Assembly: GCA_009602735.1 (NCBI GenBank)
Contig: WELA01002202.1
Coordinates: 169,328 to 222,154 of the forward strand
Length of the DNA stretch: 52,827 nucleotides
Direction of reading: 5' to 3'
DNA from: Mesotaenium endlicherianum
Taxonomy: Eukaryota > Streptophyta > Zygnematophyceae > Zygnematales > Mesotaeniaceae
A program made the translations under genes and the position numbers. Shown piece after piece: positions 22,070 through 33,089 of this stretch (the stretch's first letter is position 1; each line of letters opens with the position of its first letter). Under the pieces are notes generated by a model. That model saw nothing but the letters and a program-made list of their open reading frames with translations. It was not told where the DNA came from and searched no databases.

Positions 22070-24182
22070 CGGGAAAAGTCAGTCCCTTCTATTCTATTGC
22101 ATTGTATGATTGCAAGGAGCAAGGTAAGGGCGTTTTTTGACGGATGAGCGCGACATACTTTTATTTCTAAGAACTTAGTTAAGCGGCTAAGGTTGCCTAC
22201 TGCCACCCAAGAGAATAAAATAATTGTTCTTGGAGATGCCTCAAGTATCTCGGGAGGAGTTCTAATGAAACCTATTGAGGTCCAGTCAGGTTCTGGCATT
22301 GCAATTCTAACTAAAACGCTTACGTATGAGATACTCAACACTGGCTTTTATGATCTCGTGCTAGGTAGGTCCTGGCTGGAAAGACATAAAGTTGAAGTGT
22401 GTTGGAGCAAAGGTACGCTTAAAGTGAGAGAGTTCAGTGATGGGCACACTAACTTGGCACCCTCCAGTGTCTCTCCACTTGTCCTGTATAGATGGCAAAT
22501 GAAAGGAAAAGGGATGATTCCAAGAGGATGCAAATTGCTAGATGCAATGGAGTTCGTCAAAAGTTGGAACCAGAAGGAAGACATAATGTTCTGTCTATTG
22601 CTAAAAGAGGTACCATCTCGACCTGAAGAAGTAGTTGAGAAAAAGATAAGCCCTCCAGAGCACCGCACTGTTGCAAAAATTGTTGCGCAACATGTTGATG
22701 GTTTTAAGATGCCTCCGGGCCTCCCACCTAAGAGGGAGGTAAATCAAGAGATTGAGCTTGTGCTTGAAAATCAGCCACCGTGGCAACGCACCTAAGGGCT
22801 GTCCTATTTGGAGAGTGAAGAACTAAAAACACAAATTAAGGAATTTGAGGAGAATGGATATATCTCCCCTAGTTAATCACCTTATGGCGCACCCATTCTG
22901 TCTATTAGGAAAAAAGATGACAATATGCGAATGTGTGTGGATTACAGAGCACTTAACAAAATCACTGTGAAAAACAAAGTATGCTTTGCCCAGAATCAAA
23001 GACTTGCTTGATACCCTGTCTAGGACTAAAGTTTTCATTGAGATTGACTTGAATTGTGGTTATCATCAAATCAGAATTGCTAAGGGAGATGAACACAAGA
23101 CTGCTTTACCCACACGCTATGGGCACTATGGATTCAATGTAATGCCTTTTGGTCTGACAAGTGCTGTTGCTACCTTTGTGGGTGCTATGAGTGACATTTT
23201 CGGACCTTATTTGGATAAGTTTGTGCAAGTTTTCTTGGATAAAATTTTGGTCTTCTCAAAAAATGAAAGTGAGCACGCTGAACACTTAAGAGTAGTAATG
23301 AAGACCCTCAAAATGAATCAACTTCATATTAAAATGTGCGAGTATGATTTCTTTAAGGAAAGTAGTGAATTCTTTGGTGATGTTGTCAGAAAGTGTTGAC
23401 TTTAACAAAGTTCAGACCATAAGAAATCGGCTAGTACCTTAGTCTATCTCAAAAGTTAAATCCTTCCTCGGGTTAGCTAACTATAACGGGAGATTTATTG
23501 AGAACCATTCCACTAAGGCCTGTAAATTGACTCACCTTACTAAAAAGAATATTGGGTATGTGTGGGGGAAGAGCAGTAAGCTGCCTTCCAGACCCTTAAA
23601 GAAGCTCTGTGCTTTGCCGCTCTTTTCGCTGTTTATGACCCTAGCAAATTTGTGCAGGTGGTTACTGACGTTATGACTTTGCTGTGGGTGCTATTTGTTT
23701 GCAGCCTGTTGACAAAACCACAAAGGATGGTAAGATGAAGTAAGAATGGCATCCTATGCTATATGAGTTCATGAAGTTCAATCCAACTGAGATTAATTAT
23801 TATGTGCATGATAAGGAGCTGTTGGCTATTATCCATGTCCTCAAACATTGGAGGGCCTACTTACATGAAAAAGCTTTCAAGGTGATTACAGATGAACTAA
23901 CTCTCACGCATATCCGAAAGAAGCCCAAGCTGTTTAGGAGGGAGAATCGCTGGAGCCAGATGCAGACACAATTCCAAGTCCAGATCGACTACAAACCAGG
24001 GGAGTTGAATTCTGCTGATGCTCTCTCTATAAGACCTAACTTGCAAGAAAGGAACTTTGATCAACATGCCAATAAGGTCGTGTGTGCACTCACGTCACTT
24101 AAGGTGAAAAAGTCCTTCCTTGAAAAACTTAGGAAAGTCAACTTTTCTGACCCAACATTTGAGCCCAGTCCAACTGATGGTA
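22070..24182 (+). pseudogene. Ty3/gypsy pol fragment: protease, reverse transcriptase, RNase H
   Basis: The protease part begins near 22100 (LYDC, frame damaged) and continues at 22193-22795 with TATQENKIIVLGDAS and YDLVLGRSWLERHKVEVCW. The RT follows: QPPWQRTYGL, then [17 protein letters not shown], then after a one-base frameshift near 22980 [18 protein letters not shown]. The first catalytic Asp is in EIDLNCGYHQIRI. The YGFNVMPFGLTSA block is intact. The normal Y-x-DD box reads VFLDKILVFS (23229-23258), so the second Asp of the pair is Lys. Stops split the tail of RT from RNase H, which is seen at 23756-24187 as DKELLAIIHVLKHWRAYLHE and HIRKKPKL, ending in SADALS. The sequence ends at EPSPTDG, where LTR 3 is joined in the opposite orientation. 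Integrase is absent on this strand. The element is not functional. Confidence 0.85.
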
Positions 24183-24939
24183 TGTAAAATGAATCGACTT
24201 CCCAAATAGGCGAATAACAATTAATGAAGATTTTTATATCAGCAAGTAATCTTTATGGTATTTTCTGTTAACTGATTCAACAGCAAAAGACAACACACTA
24301 GTAATAGACAATTCTCGCAAGTCAAATGAAAGTAAACTAGCATCAATAATGCAATCAGTAAATTCATACATAAGCAAGGCTAGAAGGAAGTGCATATCAA
24401 TGGCTTCTCGCCCTAGATTCAGATATCTCTCAGGAAGCTGTACGAGAGAGTTGGCCTCGTTTTTGAATGCCGAACTCGAGAGCAATACCTAGCATATGTA
24501 CATGGAATGAGTTTACTGTTCAACGGCAAGTGCGATGGCACCGCCTACCCGGGAGTTAACCACGTCGGTAGGACCTCGGTTAATCGAATCCACCACCATC
24601 TCCTATCATCCCAAATCGCCATCCATCATAGGGATGTCATCTGGCCATTAATCTAGCATACCACACTTAGATGCATATCTAGGCAGTTCGCTGCTATCGA
24701 GTACGGAAGTCAGCGGGCTATCAAAGAATGTGTCAGCAAGCTGACCTATGTTGACTTCAGCCTTCTGCTCTTGGCTGAGTCGTTATTCTGATTAATATTT
24801 AAAGTCCAGCAGATTGAATATTAACTAAAGTCCAGCAGACTGACCATAATTAACTATTTCATTTCAATGAATATTGTATCTACCAATGTATTGATTCATT
24901 ATAATTACTCCAACTTAGATTGTTGTCGACTCGACAACA
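24183..24939 (-). repeat. Long terminal repeat 3 (minus orientation)
   Basis: The reverse complement matches LTR 2 along most of its length. It starts with TGTTGTCGAGTCGACAACA (24939-24921), a near-perfect palindrome, and ends in CA at 24184-24183. It directly abuts the broken plus-strand RNase H, and it lies downstream of the minus-strand chromodomain block and the unrecognised ORF. It may therefore be the 3' LTR of that minus-strand element. No clear target-site duplication was found. Confidence 0.7.
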
Positions 24940-25013
24940 CTGATTAACTATTATTTACAATCCCGCAAGGCACATGCAACACAAAAGCAGATTGACTTAA
25001 ACAAAAATAGCAA

Positions 25014-26605
25014 CTAAGTACTCGGGGTTGTGTCTCCTGGGGAGCGAGACCTGAAACTGGACCTTCTTCTCCTAGTTGATGGCCTCCTAAAATGTGGGGG
25101 CTCGGACCAGGGTGAACCCAGGGGTGAACGCAGCAGCTGGACAGTGCTCTCTTGCACTGTTTGCAAGTTTATGGAGACAGCTCTTTCCTGTGCAGCTCTT
25201 AAGCTGACAGGCACATACACTGGCATGCTAGAGGGGTGCTGCATGACATGGGATAAGGGCACATGTCCTTTGCTAGAAGGGGATGTTGGCTGCCCTCTGG
25301 CTGCCTCCTTAGCAGCCCTCCTGTCTGCTTTGTCTGAGTGAGTCTCCTTCCCCGGGGTGGGACTCCTCCTGCTGAAACTGCCCAGCGACTGAAGATTTGG
25401 ATCTCTTGGTGGGCTAGGGTCAGACTCCTCCTCCTCGTTGTCCTCCTCTCCATCGCCCGCTTCTTCTTCTTCCTCGTCCTCCTGCTCCTCTGAAATCTAT
25501 GGAGTTTCTCGGGTCATTTCTTCCTGCCGCTCCCGAGATAAAGAGTATCCCACTGACCTCCCCCTTTTGGGTGCGGGTGGGGGCTGCTGGGTCCTGACCG
25601 CATACAGGTCCTTTGCCCCTTGCTTACTTGTCCATTTGGCATAAGCATGCTTTCCTTTGGAAAAGGTATCCCTGGCCCTGGTCCTATCCTCCTGTATCTC
25701 CGGGCTCATGCAGTCTCTGACCCCATCGAGTCAAGGGTCCCATGTTGCAATGTGAGGTGGCAGCACTATCTTCCCCTGCAAGTCTGCCAAGAAATTGTCT
25801 TCCTCGGCCCTGTCATAGTGCTAGTCCTTGATGTTGATAGTCATCCAGCGCCAGTCCGTAGACTGTAGAAAGAAAGCAGGGTTCGCCCTCTTCAGGGTGC
25901 AGGGATACCAGTACCTCGAGAAATCCAGCTGACTGGTCTCTCTGGCTAAGAACTCCCAGCTTCTTCTCTCCACCTTGTTGTACATGGCCTGTGGGCAGTG
26001 GCATCCTTGAAGCTATCTGGTTGCATAAGGATCAACCTAATGACCCTGTCTGCGCCCCAGATGCTCGGTATTGGCAGAGCTTCAAACTTATTTGTCTTGG
26101 CCAGTGCTTTGGCCTCTCGGGTAGTATATCCCACCATCCTGGCATAGTCATGGTACAGTAGCAACCCTGTGCTGACCTCTGTGTACTTGTCCAAGTTTTT
26201 GGACGTCTCCCCCTCCCGCTGCAGTATGTCCCTCTGCGACTTGCTTTGGCTTCTCTGGGCATACTTGAAGGCTTCCTCCAAAAGGTCAAAGCCCTTGCCC
26301 ATTATCGTGTAGGGGTAATTTTTAATCCTCCTCTGTTCCTCCTCAGCCTGCTGTTTCCGCCTCTCCTCGGCCAACCTTTGCTCCTCTGCCTTCTTGGCTT
26401 CCTCTGCAGCCTTTTTGTCATGCTCCTCCTGTCTCAACCTGGCCTGTTCCTCCTCCTTCTTCTTATGAGCCTCTCGCTGCAGTCAAAGTTGCTCTGATTC
26501 TCGCAACGAGATGGAGGATGACTTGATGTTGCCATGGAACTCCTTGTACTTAGCCTGTGCCTCCTCCGCCCTTCTTTTCCTCTTGAGTTCCAACTTCTGA
26601 GTCAT
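25014..26605 (-). pseudogene. Unrecognised long ORF between a chromodomain integrase and an LTR (broken)
   Basis: From ATG 26605 to a stop at 25014-25016 the minus strand encodes about 530 codons in what looks like one gene. It is interrupted by stops (about 26480, 25830, 25730 and a TAG at 25497-25499) and by one frameshift near 25980. In order it shows: a Lys/Glu/Ala-rich coiled coil (EEAKKAEEQRLAEERRKQQ), a globular part rich in Trp and Tyr (KVERRSWEFLARET, STDWRWMTINIKD, KHAYAKWTSKQGAKDLY), an acidic run (EEQEDEEEEEAGDGEED), and a basic Ser/Arg tail (RRPSTRRRRSSFRSRSPG). I do not recognise the family. It could be the gag of a separate element, an accessory ORF placed 3' of pol, or a captured host gene. 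The frame consistency across the breaks shows it was once translated. Confidence 0.5.
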
Positions 26606-27091
26606 CCTGCTCAATCATAAACACAATGAGGTCAGTGTAGTCATGGTATTATGCACCATCATGGAGGAAGGCAAGACCGTAGCAATGAGCGTTATCAAGT
26701 ATGTACTACCTGGTGTAACGGAAAGTGGGAGAGTGCTGGAGTGAGGAGTGAGTGTGAGGGCAATTCGAGCATGAGAAATGGTTATGCAAGGAAATTCGAC
26801 TGGTTCCCGAGGTGTTAGCCTGCTCCTTCCAACTTAACGTTCAGGGGTGGGTTGCCTGTCAAGCTGCTACTTCCTAGCACATCCTGTCAGTCTGTCACTA
26901 ATTGGCCCCTTTCCTTGGAAACTAACTGTCACTTACTTCCTTTCACCTCCTGTTAGTCCGTTACTAACGGGCCTTTTCTCGCACACTGACTGTCACTTTC
27001 TGGATTAACTGTCACTTTCTGGCACATTTCCCCTCCAATTTAAACGGAGACAGGACCTCCTGTCACCTTCCCATGTCAACTGAAATGACTG
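26606..27091. other. Spacer between chromodomain block and the unrecognised ORF
   Basis: There is no coding potential. On the minus strand it has repeated GTGACAG-TTA/GTCAG motifs (for example AAAGTGACAGTTAATCC followed by AAAGTGACAGTCAG) and short inverted repeats such as CCCGTTAGTAACGG. It could be part of an LTR or leader, but no second copy exists in the window to test this. Confidence 0.35.
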
Positions 27092-28530
27092 TTAGGGGGG
27101 TGCCCCAGCCGCCTGAAGGTGGAACCCGTTCAACGCCCCTTTGGCATTGGTCAAATAATCTTTAAATTCCCAAGTATCCCCAGAGGCACCCTTCCATCTG
27201 ACCAGGTACTTCATGACATATTTAGATGATCGACGGACAGAGCAAGCGTCTAAAATCTCCTCGACCTCATATGTCTCAGTGTCACCATCCCTGACAGCGG
27301 GGACCAATCCCAATTGGACAAGTTACCGATTGTGAACAGTGTGTCACCTTTGATGTACGGTTCCAGGAAGGAGACATAAAGACTGGATGACCCTTGTATT
27401 CCGCTAACATGTTCAGTTTGTAAGCATTCTGACCGAACGGCGCACCACCGAATATGGACCGATCTAGACCGGACAAAGCTTTTTCTTGACCAAACCAGGC
27501 AGGTACAGGTCTTGAGAATGCAGGTTGACCAAATCGCCCTTAGGAAATGTCAGCTCTCGACGGTGCTGATTAGCATATTTTTGTTGATTTTCCTGGGCTT
27601 TGTCCAGGTTCTTTTGGACTTGTGACATGGTGTTAGCAAAATCCTGAGTTAATTGGAGAGACACCGGATTGTCAATTCCCTCAGGGTGAGTTAAAGACTC
27701 CCCTAGCACATCCAAAGGAGACGTAGGGACTCTACCCAAATTGAGATCAATAGGGGTCTTTCCCGTTGACGCGTGCACCGCACTGTTGACCGCAAACTGA
27801 ATTTGAGGCAACAGGTCATCTCAATTATCTTGTTTTTGGTTAATATATGCTCTCAGCAACTCTTGCTGACCTCGATTTGTTCTTTAAGTCTGCCCATCAG
27901 TCTGAGGGTATTTTGCTGTGCTAAGTAGCTGTTTGACTCCTATTAACCCCACTAAAGCTCTCCAAAAGTTAGAGGTAAATTTTGAGTCTCTGACAGAGAT
28001 GATATTAGACGGTAGCCCATGTTGGCATACTACATGATTGTAGAATTGTCTCGCAGTTTCCAGTGCAGTTACTTTGACAATTGTGGGGATGAAAATGACC
28101 ATTTTTGTCAGTATATCCACTACTACCAGTATCGAATCATGCCCATTGGCAGTTCTTGGTAGTGTTACCACCCAATCCATGGATATTGTTTCCCAGCGTC
28201 CAGCTGGGATGGGCAGTGGTTGTAAGAGACCCCCAGGTGGTGTGTGCCTAGACTTAATTCTCTGACACTGATCACAAAACTTAACATATTTCAAGACCTC
28301 CCGAGCCAACCCATCCCAAAGACAATGTTTTGCCATTTGCCAACAGTTTTGGCCTGTCCCAAATGCCCACCCAATGAATTGTCATGCGCTTGACTCAGTA
28401 AGAGTGATCTTAGTTCCAAGTTATTAGGAATGACCAGCTTCAGCCTGCCTAAAGTGGTTTCAGTCACCCAGACCCCTCCCTTAAGCCTATACCCGAGTGC
28501 AGTAGCAGGTTACACACCATCAATGGGGCT
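27092..28530 (-). pseudogene. Chromovirus-type integrase with C-terminal chromodomain (broken)
   Basis: On the minus strand, LELRSLLLSQAHDNSLGGHL (about 28420) and CDQCQRIKSRH form the HHCC zinc-binding domain. The integrase core follows: ETISMDWVVTLP, SILVVVDILTKMVIFIP, GLPSNIISVRDSKFTSNFW and STAKYPQTDGQT (28336-27884). After a break, 27811-27464 gives QIQFAVNSAVHASTGKTPI and FPKGDLVNLHSQDL. At 27313-27092 YEVEEILDACSVRRSSKY, YLVRWKGASGDTWEF and DYLTNA make a chromodomain, which in chromoviruses binds modified histone tails and steers integration. The D..D..E acidic residues are partly visible (D in SMDW; the region of the second is RDSKFTS). Frameshifts and a stop near 27884 make the copy inactive. 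The upstream RT/RNase H part is missing on this strand. Confidence 0.85.
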
Positions 28531-30230
28531 GGGCTCATATTGTCTCCATACTTCAAATGAGAGGTCTTCTCATATGTGCGGATGTGTTTTGTAGAGGACT
28601 GAAAAAAAGTTTGTGGTGAACTCGTCTGAAGCTTCAGAGGAAGTCACCCCATACTGGGCTGCTCGGCTCCATGCTACCCTTCAGCTGCCGTCCCTTGAAG
28701 AGGGACCTCTTATCATTCCATTGCGTCTTACTGTCCCTCTCTCATTATCTGCTTCAAACGCTTATCGCTTGCCTGCGACACTGCCTCTGCATAGCGGCAT
28801 CGGTCGGCATGTTTTCCATTCTTCACACAATGGTAAGGGAAAGGAGAATGTGCGTCTTGCAGGGTTAGAAACATTGTGCCCTTCTCCTACATTCAATGCC
28901 AAGTGCGTGCAGCCTCTCCAATTGATTGCGGATGACTCCGCACTCGTGAAGAGGGTTAGGTTTGAGTGATGAGTTCTACCTCTATATATACACAATAGCA
29001 CTCGTGGAACTTGTTGGTTTTCTTTACATTTTCAACTAGGAAAATGTGAATAAGGTTTTGAATTAAAGGTGTAGGTTTTACTAGTTCAGTGGAGCGTTGC
29101 TCATGACCTGCAGTAGTTTGAGTAACATTCTTGCAGCTTGTATGCTATTTAATCAATATGGTTTGCCATATCCACGCTCAGCACGCTCTATTTCTATAAG
29201 CGGGTGGAAACAATAAGCGGGTAGAAACAGCAGGGTGAAAGCCATGCAAGGCTTTTTGGAGAATTAAGCGTTGAAGGTCGTGAACCTGTTGTCTCCTCGT
29301 TGGAACAGGTCCTCGTCCACAAAGTTTTGGTGTATAGTATCAGGCAAAGCTTTACTCCCTCATGTTTGTACCTTGTTGTCTAAACTTCATTCACACATAA
29401 TCGTGACACAACCATTGAAGACATGTTGACACATGATCATCGCACAAGTATTTGTTTCACTTGAAAATTGGACTATTCTCATGGTCCATGTTTTTTGGGA
29501 TCCACGCAATATTGTGCACCTAATACATCCATTACACTTTTACACCCACTTATGCACTTCAAAAGCACGTAATGTATGTGTAACATCCTACTAGTTGTGC
29601 GTGACCTAATCAGCAAAACAAACAACAAGTATCAATCGCTCGGAGGTCGACATTCATCCTACAGTACCTTGTAGTAAAGTTAGCTCTTTTCAACTCATCG
29701 TTGACTATTAAGAAACTCCTTCACAAAGTCTAAGGCATTCATGAAAATGCTATGGTACAAGTGGCCGAGCAATAACACAGCGGCCATTATGGTTGTGACT
29801 ACATAATGCAGCAAGGATTCAGCTGGAAATGATGGACGACGTGGACAAGGAGCAAAGATGAGGGCTACAGTGAATGTTGCCTCAGTTGCCGGCGGGAGTA
29901 CAAATAATGTGCCTCAACTCAGCACATGGACTAAATTGTGAGAAAGTGCTGCTGATTTCATGCTTACTGTGTACCAATTAACGGCAGCACAAGAAACTTC
30001 TCACTTGGGGACGTCATATACAAGGCCGGATCTCTCATTTATGCGCACACACATGGTAGTCACAAAACGCAAACTGAGTATGAATAAAAATCAGGGAGCA
30101 AACCTCTCCTAGGCAATAAGTCAATGGACTGTTCACTCAACACCTGGCTCGGACACATTACACCCCTACTGCTTAACCTAAGCCTGCGCTGGTGAAATTC
30201 TAAGCAGACACTGATCCCTAAGACAAGTTT
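28531..30230. other. No recognised gene; one unassigned plus-strand frame at 28613-28969
   Basis: A 118-codon open frame at 28613-28969 (+) has no family motif that I know and lies against the broken integrase. It may be chance or a fragment of another element. The rest, 28970-30230, is AT-rich with no coding signal. Two short near-copies of AAGCGGGTGGAAACA occur at about 29198-29230. Confidence 0.35.
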
Positions 30231-31785
30231 CTAAACCCTAAATATCACTCGAGCATCCTTGTCAGTGATCCTATTGCATGTAGCCTGAGCGTACAGGGCA
30301 TATGAATGAAGCCACTTGCCCTCAGGGTCACAAGTGCACCAGATGTGCACAATCACATCGTCTGGCATTCTCGTGAGGCCAGCAACCAGCGAGAGCAAAT
30401 AATGGGTGTCTAGCTGTAACACACGCAGGCTTCTCACTGCACATACAACGTCCCACAAATAAATGGGTCCGTCCTCCTCATCCCGCTCAGGAGGATCCTC
30501 CCCCCACCAGTTCAAAGATAGGTTTGTCAGGCACGAGAGTGAATCCAGGCGAGGGAACTGCACACCCGGCTGCATCGTCATGTGGAGCACTCGCAGGTTG
30601 GAAGTGCAGAAAAATGGTGTTGTTCCACACTCCGGGTGAGAGAGATATCCAATACAAGAAGGCAGGGCATGGCTACCTCAAGCCTGGAAAGTGCTCCCTC
30701 CATCCTCAGCTCTTGGATGGTGCCCCTTGCGCCCTTTGAAATTATTTCAACGGGGGCTCCAGAAGGGGGGAATTACCGCGCAGATATGTGGCAGCGATGG
30801 ACCTACGTCAAGAGACGTGAGCCTAGACGTTCTGTTGATGATGTCCAAATCCCTGTTGGAGCCGTTGCAACATTGTGTCAAAGCCAGACAACAAGGATGT
30901 GAGAATGTGGACATCTGGCATTGAACGCACGGCGTGAGGCGACGTGTGCTCACATAAAACACACTGGTAGAGGAGAACCCCAAACCCTAAGCCCAAAGCG
31001 CACAATAGTAAGAGCAATACGTACCTTGAGTCCTCGTATCTCCAGCTCATCCAGCGAGGTCATGTTTCTTATGGAGTCCAGCACCTGACACATTGGCATT
31101 CTTCACAACTAGGCATCTAACTGCCTTACACTCTTGTAGCTAATCCGATGAGGGCCACAGAAGGCAGTTTGTGCACATCTTGAAGTGTTGAAGGTAAGAT
31201 AGGTTCAAAATGGAGCGAACCAATGGCACCATGAACCTACAATAAAAGTCCGGATGCATACCACAAGTGTCCTAGGTAAGTTTTGTCAAGAACAAATTTC
31301 CACTGAGATCAAACGCCTGTAGACGCGTTTTAAAAAGATCCACATGATGCTTGGAAAGCGAAAGTGTGGAGTCAAGGGTGGAGATTGTTTCTCCAAATTT
31401 AATTCCTCGAGGTCAGTCTTGAGTGCTATGAAAGGTTGTGCATACTACAGACATTCCAATGACTCAGACAAGACTAGGTGTAAGGTGGTGATGAGGGGGA
31501 AGGCGTTGCCAACGAGTCTAGAAATGATGTCCTCTGTATGCTGGCATATTGTGAGTCAATAATAAGTCTCCGTATGTTTGGCATCCTACAAAGTTGGTGT
31601 AACGCTATGTTTGCCCTTGAGAGCTTGTGCCACACTATGGACGCTTCCGTGAAGGAGGATAACACAATTTTGCTCCAGTCCTTGCACACCCTAGTGAGTC
31701 TGCGGGCTTCTGCTGCATCCACCCGCAAATAGGCATTCCAGTGCCTCTCTTGTTTCTCAAAAGTTTGCCTCAGTATTTGCTGCAA
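30231..31785 (-). CDS. Probable F-box/LRR-type protein gene, exon structure incomplete, possibly decaying
   Basis: On the minus strand an exon beginning after a TTTTGCAG acceptor (about 31763) encodes QILRQTFEKQERHW, AARRLTRVCKDWSKIV-type sequence (ARRLTRVCKDWSKIVLSSF) and MPNIRRLIIDS. This fits the second half of an F-box followed by a first leucine-rich repeat. A downstream exon ending at 31025 (donor GTACGT) encodes SIRNMTSLDELEIRGLK, an LRR unit, and the next may read DVHILTSLLSGFDTM near 30915. The last recognised part (30590-30231) has LDSLSCLTNLSLNWW and VRSLRVLQLDTHYLLSL, again LRR-like, ending RITDKDARVIFRV. F-box/LRR proteins select substrates for SCF ubiquitin ligases. I cannot join all exons in frame, and the surrounding repeats make a pseudogene possible. 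Confidence 0.4.
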
Positions 31786-32279
31786 AACAGGTTTTGAGAG
31801 GCTACAGAAGGGATTTTGAAAGCAGCCATCTACACAATATTCACTTTATTGGCTGCAACTGCTAAGTGTCGGATAAACTCTCATCAAATATAGACCACAA
31901 AATAGAAGGTGACTGCTATCGAGGCACAGGATAAGCACAGATGCATGAACAGTCTAAGTTGTATGAGCCCATAATCCTTAAGAGGATATTATCTTGAAGG
32001 GAAGTGTGATGAAAAGTTATGAGAGGCAAAATGTATCACTGAGGAGTGCTGAAGAGCACATAAGAGACAAAGAGATCCGACGATGAAATCATCTTCGCGG
32101 TGAAAGCGATGGACCGTTTCCAGACAACTTCCACGGTGGGAAACGGAGGAACAGCCCGTCCACGTTGATATTTCAAAATAGGTTACGCGGTTGTTCAAGT
32201 TGGAGAGGAGAAATTTAGCTCTTTGTCGGGAGTGGAGATGGCCGAAGATGGACACCTGGGGCGTTTTTTGCCGTTTAGG

Positions 32280-32710
32280 TCCAAACCGATCTTAGGGTGA
32301 GATTGAGCTTGTGCCTGACAGTCAGCCACCGTGGCAACAAACCTATGGGCTGCTTTATCTGGAGAGTGAAGAACAAAAAACACAGGTTAAGGAACTTGAG
32401 GAGAATGAACATGATTCTTCTATAGCATATCACTCTATGGTACATCCATTATATTTGTTGCAAAAAAAGATGGCAGTATGCGAATGTGTGGAGATTACGA
32501 ATTGCGTAACAGAAGTACCGTAAGAACAAATTCGCTTAACGCAAATTTGAGCATTTGTTGGATATTTTGTCTGGTGCTAAAGTTTTCAATAGGATTGATG
32601 TGAAAAGTGATTATCATCAAATCAAGATTGCTAAGAGAGATAAACACAAGACTGCTTTTTGCACACGCTATGGACATTATGAGTTCAATGTGATGCCTTT
32701 CAATTTGCCT
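32280..32710 (+). pseudogene. Second gypsy reverse-transcriptase fragment
   Basis: EIELVPDSQPPWQQTYGLLY and ESEEQKTQVKELEENEHDSS match the RT start of the 22070-24182 block. After several stops, 32555-32707 gives [38 protein letters not shown]. The homology stops abruptly at about 32710, where a different repeat (32713 on) begins. It is a short, heavily mutated relic of the same RT family. Confidence 0.75.
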
Positions 32711-32712
32711 TT

Positions 32713-33089
32713 CAAAGTACCTCGAATTACCTTTTTGTTTGTATCGCTACATTGGTATCAAAGCGCGGACGTACGCAACCGTGTCCAGGAGGCAAGGGTT
32801 TGAATCCCGCGGGGTGCAAAAACTCGTCGATGGTACAACCGTACGGCGATCTTTGGATTGTACGAAGAAAGGACACTATCTTGAAACAACGTCCCTCGCG
32901 CCGCCGGGGCCTAAGTGCTCGGGACGTGCACACTTGTAGGTGGGAGGAGTGTAATGATCCGCCGCGTGGTCGGATGCGACGCGTGCAACACGTCACGGAA
33001 TGCGACCGGATGTGTTGGTTTGAATTGTATAAGTACAATTGGCGCGCGATCAAAGTACCTCGAGTTATCTTTTTGTTCGTATCGCTACA
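32713..33089 (+). mobile_element. LTR-retroelement 5' leader remnant with primer-binding site
   Basis: A 39-bp sequence ending in GTATCGCTACA occurs at 32713-32751 and again at 33051-33089 with three or four differences. Directly after the first copy comes TGGTATCAAAGCGC (32753-32766), an initiator-Met tRNA primer-binding site. The first copy therefore looks like the 3' end of an LTR, and the second like a repeat of the same end. The 5' part of the LTR is missing, cut at the junction with the RT fragment. No coding region belongs to it. Confidence 0.5.

Noticed and set aside
29198..29235. Short repeat (AAGCGGGTGGAAACA twice) as a CRISPR or array
   Set aside because: Only two short adjacent copies in a eukaryotic repeat region; no array structure.
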